Positions 34,077-43,753 of a stretch of DNA of 64,000 bases are shown piece by piece. Location of the stretch: positions 1 to 64,000 of the forward strand of contig NZ_JBIGIC010000022.1 of NCBI RefSeq assembly GCF_043555985.1, read 5' to 3'. The position numbers and the translations under genes were made by a program. The notes beneath the pieces are model-generated. The model was not told where the DNA came from. It saw only the letters and a list, made by a program, of their open reading frames with translations, and searched no databases. Each line of letters begins with the position of its first letter. Positions within the stretch are counted from its first letter, which is position 1. The DNA is from Pelomonas candidula (GTDB taxonomy: Bacteria > Pseudomonadota > Gammaproteobacteria > Burkholderiales > Burkholderiaceae_C).

Positions 34077-35092
34077 TCGACCTTGAACTGGAATTCCTGC
34101 TCGAAGACGTGATCGCCTTCGCACTGGTAGTTGGATAACGCGCGGATCAGCGCGCCGCGGAAGTGATCGACGATGAAGGGCTGAGGGGCATCGTCCGACG
34201 CCACGGTGATGTCGGCGGCCTCCACGATGCCCGCACGCGTTGCGGCGACGACGTGCAGCCGCAGGGTGCCGGACCAGTTCAGCGCACCGGGCAGCGTGGG
34301 CCTGGGCAGGCTCGCGCAGCGCAGTGCTGTGAGGCTCGCCGGCCGGTCGACCGGGTTGATGAACTTCATCTGCGCGGGCGGGCGCTGCGGGATGCTGGCG
34401 AGGCCGGCGGCACGGGCCTTGTTGAAACGCATCTGCCGGTCAAGTGCGTCATTGACGAGCACGGTCATCAGATCGCCGCGTGCGAGTGCGTTGCGCAAGT
34501 CGGGATCGGTGTTGGGGCAGCGCGCCAGCCAGGCTCGGCGGGCCGCGTCGACATCCCTGCTGGCGCCGGCCTCCTCCAACGCCTGGGCGATGCCGACTGT
34601 GACGGACTTGCGGTTCGACATCAGCGAGACCATGCGGCGCAGGTAGGGCACGAGCAGCGGGTAGCGATCCAGTGTCAGCGTGCCGGGTTGGCAGGCCACC
34701 AGCGTCATGCCGGGCGCGAACTGTGCCTTCATCCACGCGGTCTCGCCGCTGGCATCGGTCATGTTGATGGCGGCCCGCACACTGGCGTCGGTGAGCAGCG
34801 CCTGCACCACCGGCAGGTAGCCGCCGCCGACAGCCTGCATCAGCGGCGTGCGGCCCTGATCGTCAGCCTCGGTCAGTGCAGCGTCCCCGGGCGTGGCGTG
34901 GATCAGCGCGGCAATCTCGCCGGCAACGGCGCGTTCAGCGTCCGCGACGGCGCGCTCGGCTGGCCTGGTGCTGCTCAGCGCGCGGCGCACCTGCAAGCCC
35001 AGCTGCGCAATGAGCTCGTGAGGCGTCGGGGCCGCAGCGGCGTGGGCGCTGGCGAGCGCGAGCGTCAGCAGGAACAGGGCGGCAGGTTTCAC
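34073..35092 (-). CDS. Exported ankyrin-repeat protein with TonB-C-like tail (paralogue 1)
   Basis: A 339-residue protein with a signal peptide (residues 1-20), ankyrin repeats near 78-125 (Q-G-R-T-P-L-M-Q-A-V, S-G-E-T-A-W-M-K-A), the shared segment T-L-V-A-C-Q-P-G, then W-L-A-R-C-P-N and a C-terminal domain with W-S-G-T-L-R-L-H-V-V-A-A-T-R-A-G-I-V-E-A-A-D-I ending C-E-G-D-H-V-F-E-Q-E-F-Q-F-K. Four cysteines are conserved with the downstream paralogue, suggesting two periplasmic disulfides. The function is unknown; a partner in envelope transport is only a guess. Confidence 0.82.
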   Translation of the reverse strand: MKPAALFLLTLALASAHAAAAPTPHELIAQLGLQVRRALSSTRPAERAVADAERAVAGEIAALIHATPGDAALTEADDQGRTPLMQAVGGGYLPVVQALLTDASVRAAINMTDASGETAWMKAQFAPGMTLVACQPGTLTLDRYPLLVPYLRRMVSLMSNRKSVTVGIAQALEEAGASRDVDAARRAWLARCPNTDPDLRNALARGDLMTVLVNDALDRQMRFNKARAAGLASIPQRPPAQMKFINPVDRPASLTALRCASLPRPTLPGALNWSGTLRLHVVAATRAGIVEAADITVASDDAPQPFIVDHFRGALIRALSNYQCEGDHVFEQEFQFKVE

Positions 35093-35134
35093 TTCGCGGG
35101 GCTGCGTTGCGGCGGTGCCGGAGTGTCTCCGACC

Positions 35135-37156
35135 TCAGCCCCGTAACCGCCGGATCGCGCGGTGGAATTCACCCCAGGCCGGTGCCGCCCCAACAGCCGC
35201 ATAGCGAGCGCGCTCCAGTTGCTCCAGCCACAGCGCCGCCGGCTCGGCCGGCTGGCCCAGCTGCTGGCGCAGCGCGCGCGCCCACGCGGCGGGACTTTCG
35301 TGGGGGCGCACGACGACGCCCGCGCGCGCCAGCCGCGCGGCGATGCGCGCTCGTTGCCGGCTCCACGCGTCGTGCGGCCGGCTGCTCCAGCGTATCCAGG
35401 CCGTGGCCGCCAGCGCGAAGACGAGGATCACGCCGGCGATGGCCTGGCCCAGGCCGACCCAGTCCGGGCGCTCGAAGCCCATCTTCTTCAGCAGGTCGAA
35501 CTGGTTCTCGCGCGAGTAGTTCAGCACCAGCTGCTGCCAGCGGTTGTTGACGGTCTCCCAGCCGCTGCGCATGGCGCGCCACAGCGTCGGGTTGATCTGC
35601 CCGATGACACCCGGCTGCGGCTGCAGCGCCAGGCCCTGGATGACGCGATTGGGCGCGACGGCGGCGGTGGGGTCGCTGCGCAGCCAGCCCTTGCCGTCGA
35701 CCCAGTACTCGGCCCAGGCGTGGGCGTTGGCGTTGCGCACGACGAGGTAGCTGTCCTGCGGTTCGGCATCCCAGCCCTGGAAGCCGGTGACGATGCGCGC
35801 CGGCACGCCCATCGCGCGCATCAGTACGACGAAGGCGGAGGCGAAGTGCTCGCAGAAGCCCAGGCGCCGGTCCAGCCAGAACTCGTCGATGACGTGGGGC
35901 GAGGCCTCGCCGTAGCGACCGGGCGACAGGGTGTAGATGTAGTCGGCGTTGCGCACATGGTCCAGCAGTGCGGCGGCCAGCGCCTCGGCGCGCGGGCCCG
36001 GTTCCAGGTTGGAGAAGCGCGGCTGCGCGGCCAGCTCGTGGGCCCAGGCGATGGCGCGCGGGTTGCGGCCGGGCGGCAGCTCCAGGTTCTTGCCCTGCTG
36101 CAGTCGGTTCAGCCGCAGGCCGGCGCTCCAGCCCGCATGGGCGCTGGCGTTGAGCCTCAGCCTTTCGGTGATGGGGCGCGGCGAGGCCCACTGCAGCTCG
36201 GCGCCGCGTGTCAGCGTCAGGTCGGGCAGCGAGAGTTGCGTGCCTGGGTTGCCGGGGCTCATCTCCAGCAGCGGCAGCACGGGGATGCGCAGCGGCTCCA
36301 GCGTCATCTCGTAGCGGAACGCGGGGCCGCTGGTGGCGAGGTCGTCGCGGCCGCGCAGCCAGGCCTCGCTCGGGCGGGCGTCGGGCGCGCGCCAGGTCTT
36401 GCCGTCGAAGCGGGTCAGCACCGGGCCGCGGAAGTAGCGCTGGTCGGGCGGCGGCACCGGGCCGTCGAACTTCAGCCGCATCGCGATGCTGTCGTCGTTG
36501 GCGATCTCGTTCATCGCCCCGAACTCCATCTGGTTGGACAGGCCCGTCCTGCCGATGGCCTCGGTCGGCACGCCCCACAGCGGCGCGATGCGCGGGAACA
36601 GCACGAACAGCAGCACCATGACCGGCAGACCCAGCGCCGTCGTGCCGGCGGCGCGGCGCGCGGCGATGGCGATGCTGGGCACACCTGTGGGCATCTGCGC
36701 CAGCACGACGGCCGCCAGCAGCCCCCACAGCGACACCAGTGCGCCGACGGCCGTCGGCAGCGACTGCGAGTAGAAGAACTGCGTCAGCACGAGGAAGAAG
36801 CCGAGGAAGAACACGACGAAGGCGTCGCGGCGCGCGCGCAGCTCCATCGTCTTCAGCGCCATCAGCACGGTCAGCAGCGTGATGCCGGCCTCGCGGCCGA
36901 CGAGGGTGCGGAAGGTCAGCCAGGTCAGCGCGGCGTAGATGGCGGCGATGCCGATCAGCCACCAGCGGCTGGGCAGCGGGCGCTGGCGCCAGGCGAGCTG
37001 GCCGCGCCATAGCAGCACAAGGCCGGTCAGCGCCGTGGCCCACGGCGGCAGATGGCCGGCGTGCGGCGCCATGACGGCGGTGATGACGGCCAGCAGGAAG
37101 AAGCTGTCGCGCGTGTCCCGCGGCAGCCGGCCCCACCATGAGGAGAGCGCGTTCAT
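35135..37156 (-). CDS. TgpA-family transglutaminase-like membrane protein (DUF3488)
   Basis: A 673-residue protein. About six N-terminal membrane helices (DUF3488) precede a periplasmic transglutaminase core with the catalytic Cys in L-G-F-C-E-H-F-A-S-A-F and His in N-A-N-A-H-A-W-A-E-Y-W; a last membrane helix and a cytoplasmic DUF4129 tail follow. Pseudomonas TgpA is essential for growth; the substrate is unknown. The ATG at 37156 overlaps the DUF58 stop (ATGA). The usual third member, a MoxR ATPase, is 3.3 kb upstream on the same strand. Confidence 0.91.
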   Translation of the reverse strand: MNALSSWWGRLPRDTRDSFFLLAVITAVMAPHAGHLPPWATALTGLVLLWRGQLAWRQRPLPSRWWLIGIAAIYAALTWLTFRTLVGREAGITLLTVLMALKTMELRARRDAFVVFFLGFFLVLTQFFYSQSLPTAVGALVSLWGLLAAVVLAQMPTGVPSIAIAARRAAGTTALGLPVMVLLFVLFPRIAPLWGVPTEAIGRTGLSNQMEFGAMNEIANDDSIAMRLKFDGPVPPPDQRYFRGPVLTRFDGKTWRAPDARPSEAWLRGRDDLATSGPAFRYEMTLEPLRIPVLPLLEMSPGNPGTQLSLPDLTLTRGAELQWASPRPITERLRLNASAHAGWSAGLRLNRLQQGKNLELPPGRNPRAIAWAHELAAQPRFSNLEPGPRAEALAAALLDHVRNADYIYTLSPGRYGEASPHVIDEFWLDRRLGFCEHFASAFVVLMRAMGVPARIVTGFQGWDAEPQDSYLVVRNANAHAWAEYWVDGKGWLRSDPTAAVAPNRVIQGLALQPQPGVIGQINPTLWRAMRSGWETVNNRWQQLVLNYSRENQFDLLKKMGFERPDWVGLGQAIAGVILVFALAATAWIRWSSRPHDAWSRQRARIAARLARAGVVVRPHESPAAWARALRQQLGQPAEPAALWLEQLERARYAAVGAAPAWGEFHRAIRRLRG

Positions 37157-38136
37157 GCGGCGAACCCCGCCAGCAGTTCCAGGCAGGCCTGGCGGTGCAC
37201 CGCACCCAGCGACGGCGCCAGCTCGCGGCCGGCCAGGCGCAGGCCGTAGGGCTGGCCCTGGCGCTCGGCGGCCAGCACCCACGCCGTGAGGCGGGACAGG
37301 CGCGCCTCGGTGTCACGGCCCTGCGTGTCGCGCCAGTCCAGCCACAGGTCCTTCGCCAGCGGCGCCTCGGTCTCGCGCACCCACAGCGGCAGGCCCTGTT
37401 CCAGTGCGAGGGCGGACTTGCGCCACAGGATCTGCTTCATCGAGTCGCCGCGGCGGTAGCTGCGCACGCCGGAGAAATCGGTCCCGCTGGCGGACTGATG
37501 CGTGGACGCGGCCTCGCCGGCGCCGGCCTCGGCCTGCGTGGGGAAGGGCGCCGGCACGTCCTCGGCGCGCGGGTAGACCCAGACCTTGGCCGCAGGCCGC
37601 CAGTAGCTCCAGGCGCGGAAGAAACCCAGCGGGAAGCGTGTGGAGACGACGAGGCGCGGCAGCTCGCGCAGGCCGCGCTGCAGGGCTGGCAGGCGCAGGC
37701 GCAGCACCGCGTGGCCCCGTGCCGGTACGTCCACCCAGGCGGGCTCGGTGAGGCGGCCATCGAGCTGGGCGCTGACGGCGATGCCAAAGCGCGCGCTGCC
37801 GGTGTTGTGCAGGCGCAGCTCCAGCGTGTATTCGTCGCCGGCGTGCACGCCTTCGGGCGCCCTCAGGTCCATCTGCAGGCCGCGCAGGTTGGCGTGCGTC
37901 GTGTGCATGGACGCCAGGCCCGCGCCGGTCAGCGCGAAGGTGAGGCCGTAGCCCAGGCTCAACTGCTCGTTGATGCTGGCCAGCAGCAGCACGCCCAGCG
38001 TGCCGCAGAAGGACAGGCCGGCCAGCGTCGGCACGATGTAGACGTTGCGCTGCGTGGTCTGGTGCGTGTCGGCCGGCGCCTGGCGGGCCTGCCACCAGGC
38101 TTGCCAGCGGGCGCGGAGGGCATGGGGAACAGCCAT
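37153..38136 (-). CDS. DUF58 (von Willebrand A-like) membrane-associated protein
   Basis: A 327-residue protein with two N-terminal membrane helices (about 40-80), a beta-rich middle and the DUF58 signature Y-R-R-G-D-S-M-K-Q-I-L-W-R-K-S-A near the C-terminal third. DUF58 proteins act with MoxR ATPases and TgpA as chaperone-like complexes. The start ATG at 38136 is the first that gives a sensible N-terminus; the upstream frame is antisense to the ParB-like gene. It is coupled to tgpA. Confidence 0.88.
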   Translation of the reverse strand: MAVPHALRARWQAWWQARQAPADTHQTTQRNVYIVPTLAGLSFCGTLGVLLLASINEQLSLGYGLTFALTGAGLASMHTTHANLRGLQMDLRAPEGVHAGDEYTLELRLHNTGSARFGIAVSAQLDGRLTEPAWVDVPARGHAVLRLRLPALQRGLRELPRLVVSTRFPLGFFRAWSYWRPAAKVWVYPRAEDVPAPFPTQAEAGAGEAASTHQSASGTDFSGVRSYRRGDSMKQILWRKSALALEQGLPLWVRETEAPLAKDLWLDWRDTQGRDTEARLSRLTAWVLAAERQGQPYGLRLAGRELAPSLGAVHRQACLELLAGFAA

Positions 38137-38179
38137 GCCGGCAGGATAAGCGAGGCCCTGCGAACGGTCCGCCAGAGGG

Positions 38180-39016
38180 TCAGGCGGCAGGCAGCTGCGC
38201 CCGCAGCGCCGCCAGCTCCTGCCGCAGCGCCGCGTTCTCGGCCTCCAACTCCGCGACGCGCTGGCGCAGCGAGTCGAGGGTGGGTTCAACCGTCTCAGGC
38301 GCCGCGGCATCGGTGGCCGGCGTGTCGGCTTCGGGCGCCTCGTCGACCGGTACCACGACCCGGCGCTTGGCCTCGCGCACGCGCTTGGCGGCCTGCTTCA
38401 GTTCGTCGGCACCGGCATTCGCCGCAGCGGCCTGTTCCTCGGCCGGCAGCGTGGCGACGGCCGCGGCCGCGTTGATCGAGATGGTGCCAGCCTTCACGGC
38501 GGCCACCAGTTCAGGGGCGGCCTGTTTCTGGATCTTCTCGATCATCACCATCTGGTTGCTGCTGACCCGCGCAGCCTTGGCCAGCGCCTCGCGGGTCTGC
38601 AGCGCGTCGTCGGCGGGCGCGGGCGCGGTGGTCACGGCCGCCTCGACGGCGGCCGGCGCCTCGGGCTCGGCCGCAGGCGCGCTGCGCGCGCGCCGGTCGG
38701 CGACGATCTCGCGCTTGCGCAGCGCCAGCACGCCGCGCTGGAAGTCCGAGATGCTGCGCCGGCCCAGGTGCTGGTCGATCATCCACAGGTGCACGTCCTC
38801 CATGGACTGGAAGCGCGGGTTCTGCACCGTCTGGAAGGGCAGTCCGTGCTTCATGCAGATGCCGTAGCGGTTGTGACCGTCCACCAGCACATTGCCCCAC
38901 AGCACCAGCGCATCGCGGCAGCCCTCGGCCAGGATGCTGCGCTCCAGCGCGTCGTGCTCATCCGGTGTCAGCGGATCGATGTAGGCCTTGAGTTCTTCTT
39001 TGACGACGATGTCCAT
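38180..39016 (-). CDS. ParB-like DNA-binding protein with coiled-coil tail (chromosomal orphan)
   Basis: A 278-residue protein. The N-terminal ParB/Srx-like domain contains L-V-D-G-H-N-R-Y-G-I (the nucleotide-binding loop) and Q-H-L-G-R-R-S-I-S-D-F-Q-R-G. A helix-turn-helix region with A-R-V-S-S-N-Q-M-V lies near 140-160, linkers are Ala/Pro-rich, and a leucine-zipper-like coiled coil (L-R-Q-R-V-A-E-L-E-A-E-N-A-A-L) closes the protein. It resembles plasmid partition accessory proteins, but no parA or parS-like cluster is visible. Role unknown; regulator or nucleoid protein are both possible. Confidence 0.75.
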   Translation of the reverse strand: MDIVVKEELKAYIDPLTPDEHDALERSILAEGCRDALVLWGNVLVDGHNRYGICMKHGLPFQTVQNPRFQSMEDVHLWMIDQHLGRRSISDFQRGVLALRKREIVADRRARSAPAAEPEAPAAVEAAVTTAPAPADDALQTREALAKAARVSSNQMVMIEKIQKQAAPELVAAVKAGTISINAAAAVATLPAEEQAAAANAGADELKQAAKRVREAKRRVVVPVDEAPEADTPATDAAAPETVEPTLDSLRQRVAELEAENAALRQELAALRAQLPAA

Positions 39017-39204
39017 GGAGACCGGGCGCGGTGGCGTGGGCGAAAAAGGCGCGGATTCTAGAGACCGCCCCGACCGCCGACCGCAGCGATGCTCGCGTCG
39101 TGGCGCTGGGCCGCCCAGGCCGATGGCGAAGATTGGCCTGACCTTGTGAGCCGAATCGGTTGATTTTGGATGATTGGTCAGGCCGGCTCCGTGACAATCC
39201 CTCC

Positions 39205-39903
39205 ATGATCGAACAGCTCAAGGGCGCCGACACCCGGCGCCTGTACCACCAGATCGCGGACCAACTCCGCGATCTGATCCGCCAGGGGCACTACGACATT
39301 GGCAGCCGCCTGCCTCCCGAGCGCGAACTGGCCCAGCAGCTGGGCGTGTCGCGGCCCTCGGTGCGCGAAGCGCTGATCGCGCTGGAGATTGCCGGTTGCG
39401 TGGAGGTGCGCATGGGCGCCGGCATCTACGTTCGCGGCAGCGGCGAGGTGGCCGAGACGGCCGGCCTGGGCGAAAGCCCGCTGGAGCTGATGCAGGCCCG
39501 CGTCGTGCTGGAAGGTGGGCTGATGCCGCAGGCCTGCGCACGTGCCACGCCCGAGGGACTCGCGGCGGTGCGAGCGGCCGTGGACGACATGCGGGACGCC
39601 ATCGCCGCCGGCAGGTCGGCGCTGGACGCCGACCGCCGATTCCACCAGGCCGTCGCGGCGCTGGCGGGCAACTCCGTCGTGGAACGGCTGGTCGGTGAAC
39701 TATTCAACGGCCGCTACAGCCCGATGTCACTGCAGCTCAGTGCGTTGGCCGACACGCATCAGAACTGGGAGGACGCGCTGCGCGAGCACGAGCGCGTGCT
39801 GCTCGCGCTGGAGGCTAACGACCCGCTGGCCGCGCAGGCGGCAATGCGGGCGCATCTGTTCAATGCGCAGGATAGGTGGGCGGGGAATCGGTTGAAGGGG
39901 TGA
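39205..39903 (+). CDS. GntR-family (FadR subgroup) transcriptional regulator
   Basis: A 232-residue regulator with the winged helix L-P-P-E-R-E-L-A-Q-Q-L-G-V-S-R-P-S-V-R-E-A-L at residues 38-59 and an all-helical FCD effector domain. An ATG 15 codons upstream is open but adds non-family sequence; the ATG at 39205 with CCCTCC-type spacing is preferred. No metabolic gene of the usual FadR-type targets (sugar acids, lactate, glycolate) lies next to it, so the regulated pathway is not evident. Confidence 0.87.
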   Translation: MIEQLKGADTRRLYHQIADQLRDLIRQGHYDIGSRLPPERELAQQLGVSRPSVREALIALEIAGCVEVRMGAGIYVRGSGEVAETAGLGESPLELMQARVVLEGGLMPQACARATPEGLAAVRAAVDDMRDAIAAGRSALDADRRFHQAVAALAGNSVVERLVGELFNGRYSPMSLQLSALADTHQNWEDALREHERVLLALEANDPLAAQAAMRAHLFNAQDRWAGNRLKG

Positions 39904-39906
39904 CGG

Positions 39907-40383
39907 CTACTCAATGCCGTTGGACGTCACGACAAAGTGGGGCTTGTCATGTTCAGGCGACAAGAGTCGCCAAAACTCGTCCGCTTCATCTGAGGGGCGG
40001 GGGGCTGGGACCACCTCCAAATAGAGGCCGCCTTCAAGAGCGAGCGCGAAGGCTCCTGCTCGAACGCATTCAACGGCCAGCACGCTGGGCCCGCGCAGAA
40101 GGGCTTTCTCGACGATGGCAAGGATCTGTGGCGTGTTGTCGCGCTCGTCGTGGCAGTGATGGTCGATGGACCCAATGATGATCTCGTCGGATGTCGAAAG
40201 CCGCCACAACGCCTGAATGTGGAGAGCGCGCTCACCGACAAGAGTCGCCTTTCCGTTCCTCGTTGTCGTTTCGCGCTTGCCGCCGAATTGCACGGACAAC
40301 GTGCCAGCTGCAAACGTAGCTTTCCAGGCGGGAAGTCCAACGAGCTTTTGAAGCTCTTGTTTGATTTCGGCGGAAGGAAGCAT
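39907..40383 (-). CDS. Hypothetical protein of lower GC content
   Basis: A 158-residue protein with no family I recognise. It is soluble, with no signal or membrane helix; it has an N-terminal helical region, a central I-I-G-S-I-D-H-H-C-H-D-E-R-D segment rich in His/Asp, and a C-terminus ending H-F-V-V-T-S-N-G-I-E. Base composition is clearly less GC-rich than its neighbours, which suggests recent acquisition. It abuts the convergent GntR gene (3-base gap) and precedes the moxR 3' end. Confidence 0.6.
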   Translation of the reverse strand: MLPSAEIKQELQKLVGLPAWKATFAAGTLSVQFGGKRETTTRNGKATLVGERALHIQALWRLSTSDEIIIGSIDHHCHDERDNTPQILAIVEKALLRGPSVLAVECVRAGAFALALEGGLYLEVVPAPRPSDEADEFWRLLSPEHDKPHFVVTSNGIE

Positions 40384-40437
40384 GTTCGGAAGAAAGAGTT
40401 TGGGTGTGTCGCACCTGAGCGCGCATTTGGCCGTGAC

Positions 40438-41370
<933 letters not shown>

Positions 41371-41400
41371 GGCGCGGACCATATCAAGAGACATCGGTAA

Positions 41401-42336
41401 ATGCCTACCGCGTACTTCAACCCCCCCGAATGCCGCCGCCACGAGATGGGCGCCGGTCATCCCGAATGCCCCGAGCGGCTGGCCGCCATCGACGACTGGC
41501 TGATCGCCTCCGGCGTGGCGCCTGCGCTTGAACACCATGACGCCGCGCCGGTGGACCTGAAGGCCGTGGAGCGTGCCCACACGCATGGCTACGTGGCCGA
41601 GATCGGCGAGCTGCTGCGCGGCTGCGCCGAGCGCGGCGAGCGCGCCGCGGTGGACCCGGATACGTCCGCCAACGCCCACACCTGGGCCGCGGTGCTGGCC
41701 GGCGCCGGTGCGGCCGTGCAGGCCACCGACCTGGTCATCGACGGCGGTGCCGACAACGCCTTCTGCGCCGTGCGCCCGCCGGGCCATCACGCCACGCGGG
41801 ACCAGAGCATGGGCTTCTGCTTCTTCAACAACGTGGCCATCGCGGCGCGGCACGCGCTGGATGATCGCGGCCTGCAGCGCGTGGCCATTGTGGACTTCGA
41901 CGTCCACCACGGCAACGGCACCGAGGACATCATCGCGGGCGACGACCGCGTGCTGATGGTCAGCCTGTTCCAGCATCCGCTGTACCCGTACAGCGGCGCC
42001 GTGCCCAAGGGCACCAACATGGTCAATGTGCCGGTGCCGGCCTACACGCGAGGGGGGGAGATTCGCGAGATCATCGAGGCGATGTGGCTGCCTGCGCTGG
42101 AGCGCTTCAAGCCGCAGATGATCTTCATCTCTGCCGGGTTCGACGCCCACCGCGAGGACGACCTGGGCCAGCTGGGCCTCGTCGAGGCCGACTACGAATG
42201 GATCACGCTCAGGATCAAGGACGTGGCCGCGCGCCATGCCCAGGGGCGCATCGTGTCGGTGCTGGAGGGCGGCTACAACCTCCACGCGCTCGCGCGCAGC
42301 GTCGGCGTGCATCTGCGGGCGCTGGCGGATATCTAA
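41401..42336 (+). CDS. Histone deacetylase family amidohydrolase
   Basis: A 311-residue class II HDAC-like zinc amidohydrolase. The catalytic pair His129-His130 is in P-P-G-H-H, metal ligands Asp167 and His169 in D-F-D-V-H-H-G-N-G-T, and the third Asp in I-S-A-G-F-D-A-H. Bacterial members act on acetylpolyamines, acetoin-utilisation targets or unknown amides. The ATG at 41401 leaves 30 bases to the divergent moxR start, so its promoter must lie within moxR or be unusually compact. Confidence 0.93.
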   Translation: MPTAYFNPPECRRHEMGAGHPECPERLAAIDDWLIASGVAPALEHHDAAPVDLKAVERAHTHGYVAEIGELLRGCAERGERAAVDPDTSANAHTWAAVLAGAGAAVQATDLVIDGGADNAFCAVRPPGHHATRDQSMGFCFFNNVAIAARHALDDRGLQRVAIVDFDVHHGNGTEDIIAGDDRVLMVSLFQHPLYPYSGAVPKGTNMVNVPVPAYTRGGEIREIIEAMWLPALERFKPQMIFISAGFDAHREDDLGQLGLVEADYEWITLRIKDVAARHAQGRIVSVLEGGYNLHALARSVGVHLRALADI

Positions 42337-42343
42337 CCTTTGC

Positions 42344-42381
42344 GGGACAGACCGCCCGAGCGCAGCGAGTAGCTCTGTCCC
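42344..42381. repeat. Inverted repeat downstream of the deacetylase gene
   Basis: GGGACAGA (42344-42351) and TCTGTCCC (42374-42381) form a perfect 8-bp stem around a 22-base loop that itself contains GAGC/GCTC. It starts eight bases after the stop codon and may act as a weak terminator before the MscS gene. Confidence 0.45.
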
Positions 42382-42415
42382 CAACGAATTTGCAACCCTT
42401 TCCCTGACCATCGGC

Positions 42416-42429
42416 CCGTGAGCTCACGG
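42416..42429. promoter_or_regulatory. 14-bp perfect palindrome before the MscS gene
   Basis: CCGTGAGCTCACGG is fully self-complementary and ends 12 bases before the chosen ATG. It may be an operator or restrict access to the ribosome site in the leader; no regulator is identified. Confidence 0.35.
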
Positions 42430-42441
42430 ACCGAGGCCTAC

Positions 42442-43749
42442 ATGAATTCAATGCACCAACCTCTGAGCCTGAACGAACTGCAGGCCTTGCTGGCTCGTGT
42501 CTTCAGTGCCGACGCGCTCGCCGAATGGGCACTGCTGCTGGGTTGCCTGACGTTGGCCGCAATGGTCAGCTGGGCGCTGTTCCACGCCGCGACCAAGCGT
42601 GACAACAGCGTGCTGTTCGGCGAACGTGTCATCGATGGCGCGCTGTTCCCGCTGCTCGCGCTGGCGCTGGCCTTCGGCGCCCGCCGGCTGCTGCCGCTTT
42701 GGGGGCTGACCCCCGCTCTGTTCAGGCTGGCGCTGCCGGTGCTGGTGTCGCTGGCCGTCATCCGCCTCATCGCCCGCGTGCTGCGCGCTGCCTGGCCCGA
42801 TTCGACCGCGTTCAAGGCCCTGGAGCGGCTGGGCTCCTGGCTGGTGTGGATCGGTGCGGTGCTGTGGATCACGGGTCTGTGGCCGGTGATGATGGACGAG
42901 CTGGACGACATTGGCTGGAAGTTCGGCGCCGTCAAGCTGACGTTGCGCAACCTCATCGAGGGCGGGCTGACGGCGATGCTGGTGCTGGTCCTCGCGCTGT
43001 GGATCTCGTCGGCGATCGAGGCGCAGCTGCTGCGCCGCGAGTCGCTGGACCTCTCCATGCGCAAGATCGCCGCCAACGCGATCCGCGCGCTGCTGCTCTT
43101 CATCGGCCTGCTGTTCGCGCTGTCGGCTGCCGGCATCGACCTGACGGCGTTGGGCGTGCTGGGCGGCGCGCTCGGCGTGGGCCTGGGCTTCGGCCTGCAG
43201 AAGCTGGCGGCCAACTACGTGAGCGGCTTCGTCATCCTGGCCGAGCGCTCCCTGCGCATTGGCGACATGGTCAAGGTTGACGGCTTCGAGGGCCGCGTCA
43301 CCGACATCAAGACGCGCTTCACCGTCATCCGCTCGCTGGGCGGCAAGGAAGCCATCGTGCCCAACGAGCTGCTGATCACGCAGCGGGTCGAGAACTCCTC
43401 GCTGGCCGACCCGCGCGTGCTGTTGAACACGGTCGTGCAGGTGGACTATGGCTGCGACATCGGCGCGGTGATGAAGTCGCTCGCTGCCGCGCTGGCCGAG
43501 GTGCCGCGCGTGCTGAGCGACCCGGGGCCGTCGGTGCAGCTGACCCGCTTCGCCGACAGCGGCCTGGAGCTGACCGTGTACTTCTGGATCTCGGACCCCG
43601 AGAACGGCAGTGGCGGCGTGCGGTCGGACGTGAACCTCGCCATCCTGAGCACGCTGAAGCGGCTGGGCGTGGACATTCCATACCCGCAGCAGGTGCAGCA
43701 CCAGCCCAAGCCGGCGTCCGGCGCGACGGAGAGCCCTCCGGCGCCGTGA
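42442..43749 (+). CDS. MscS-family mechanosensitive ion channel
   Basis: A 435-residue channel with about five to six membrane helices. The pore helix is Ala/Gly-rich (G-V-L-G-G-A-L-G-V-G-L-G-F-G-L-Q-K), and the beta domain follows with L-R-I-G-D-M-V-K-V-D and the P-N-E-L-L-I segment. Such channels release solutes upon hypo-osmotic shock. A GTG eight codons upstream (42418) is an alternative start inside the palindrome; the ATG at 42442 with GAGG upstream is preferred. Confidence 0.91.
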   Translation: MNSMHQPLSLNELQALLARVFSADALAEWALLLGCLTLAAMVSWALFHAATKRDNSVLFGERVIDGALFPLLALALAFGARRLLPLWGLTPALFRLALPVLVSLAVIRLIARVLRAAWPDSTAFKALERLGSWLVWIGAVLWITGLWPVMMDELDDIGWKFGAVKLTLRNLIEGGLTAMLVLVLALWISSAIEAQLLRRESLDLSMRKIAANAIRALLLFIGLLFALSAAGIDLTALGVLGGALGVGLGFGLQKLAANYVSGFVILAERSLRIGDMVKVDGFEGRVTDIKTRFTVIRSLGGKEAIVPNELLITQRVENSSLADPRVLLNTVVQVDYGCDIGAVMKSLAAALAEVPRVLSDPGPSVQLTRFADSGLELTVYFWISDPENGSGGVRSDVNLAILSTLKRLGVDIPYPQQVQHQPKPASGATESPPAP

Positions 43750-43753
43750 GGGC

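Noticed and set aside
35162..37012. A 616-codon plus-strand frame antisense to tgpA
   Set aside because: A shadow of the GC-rich tgpA gene, which has clear catalytic motifs.
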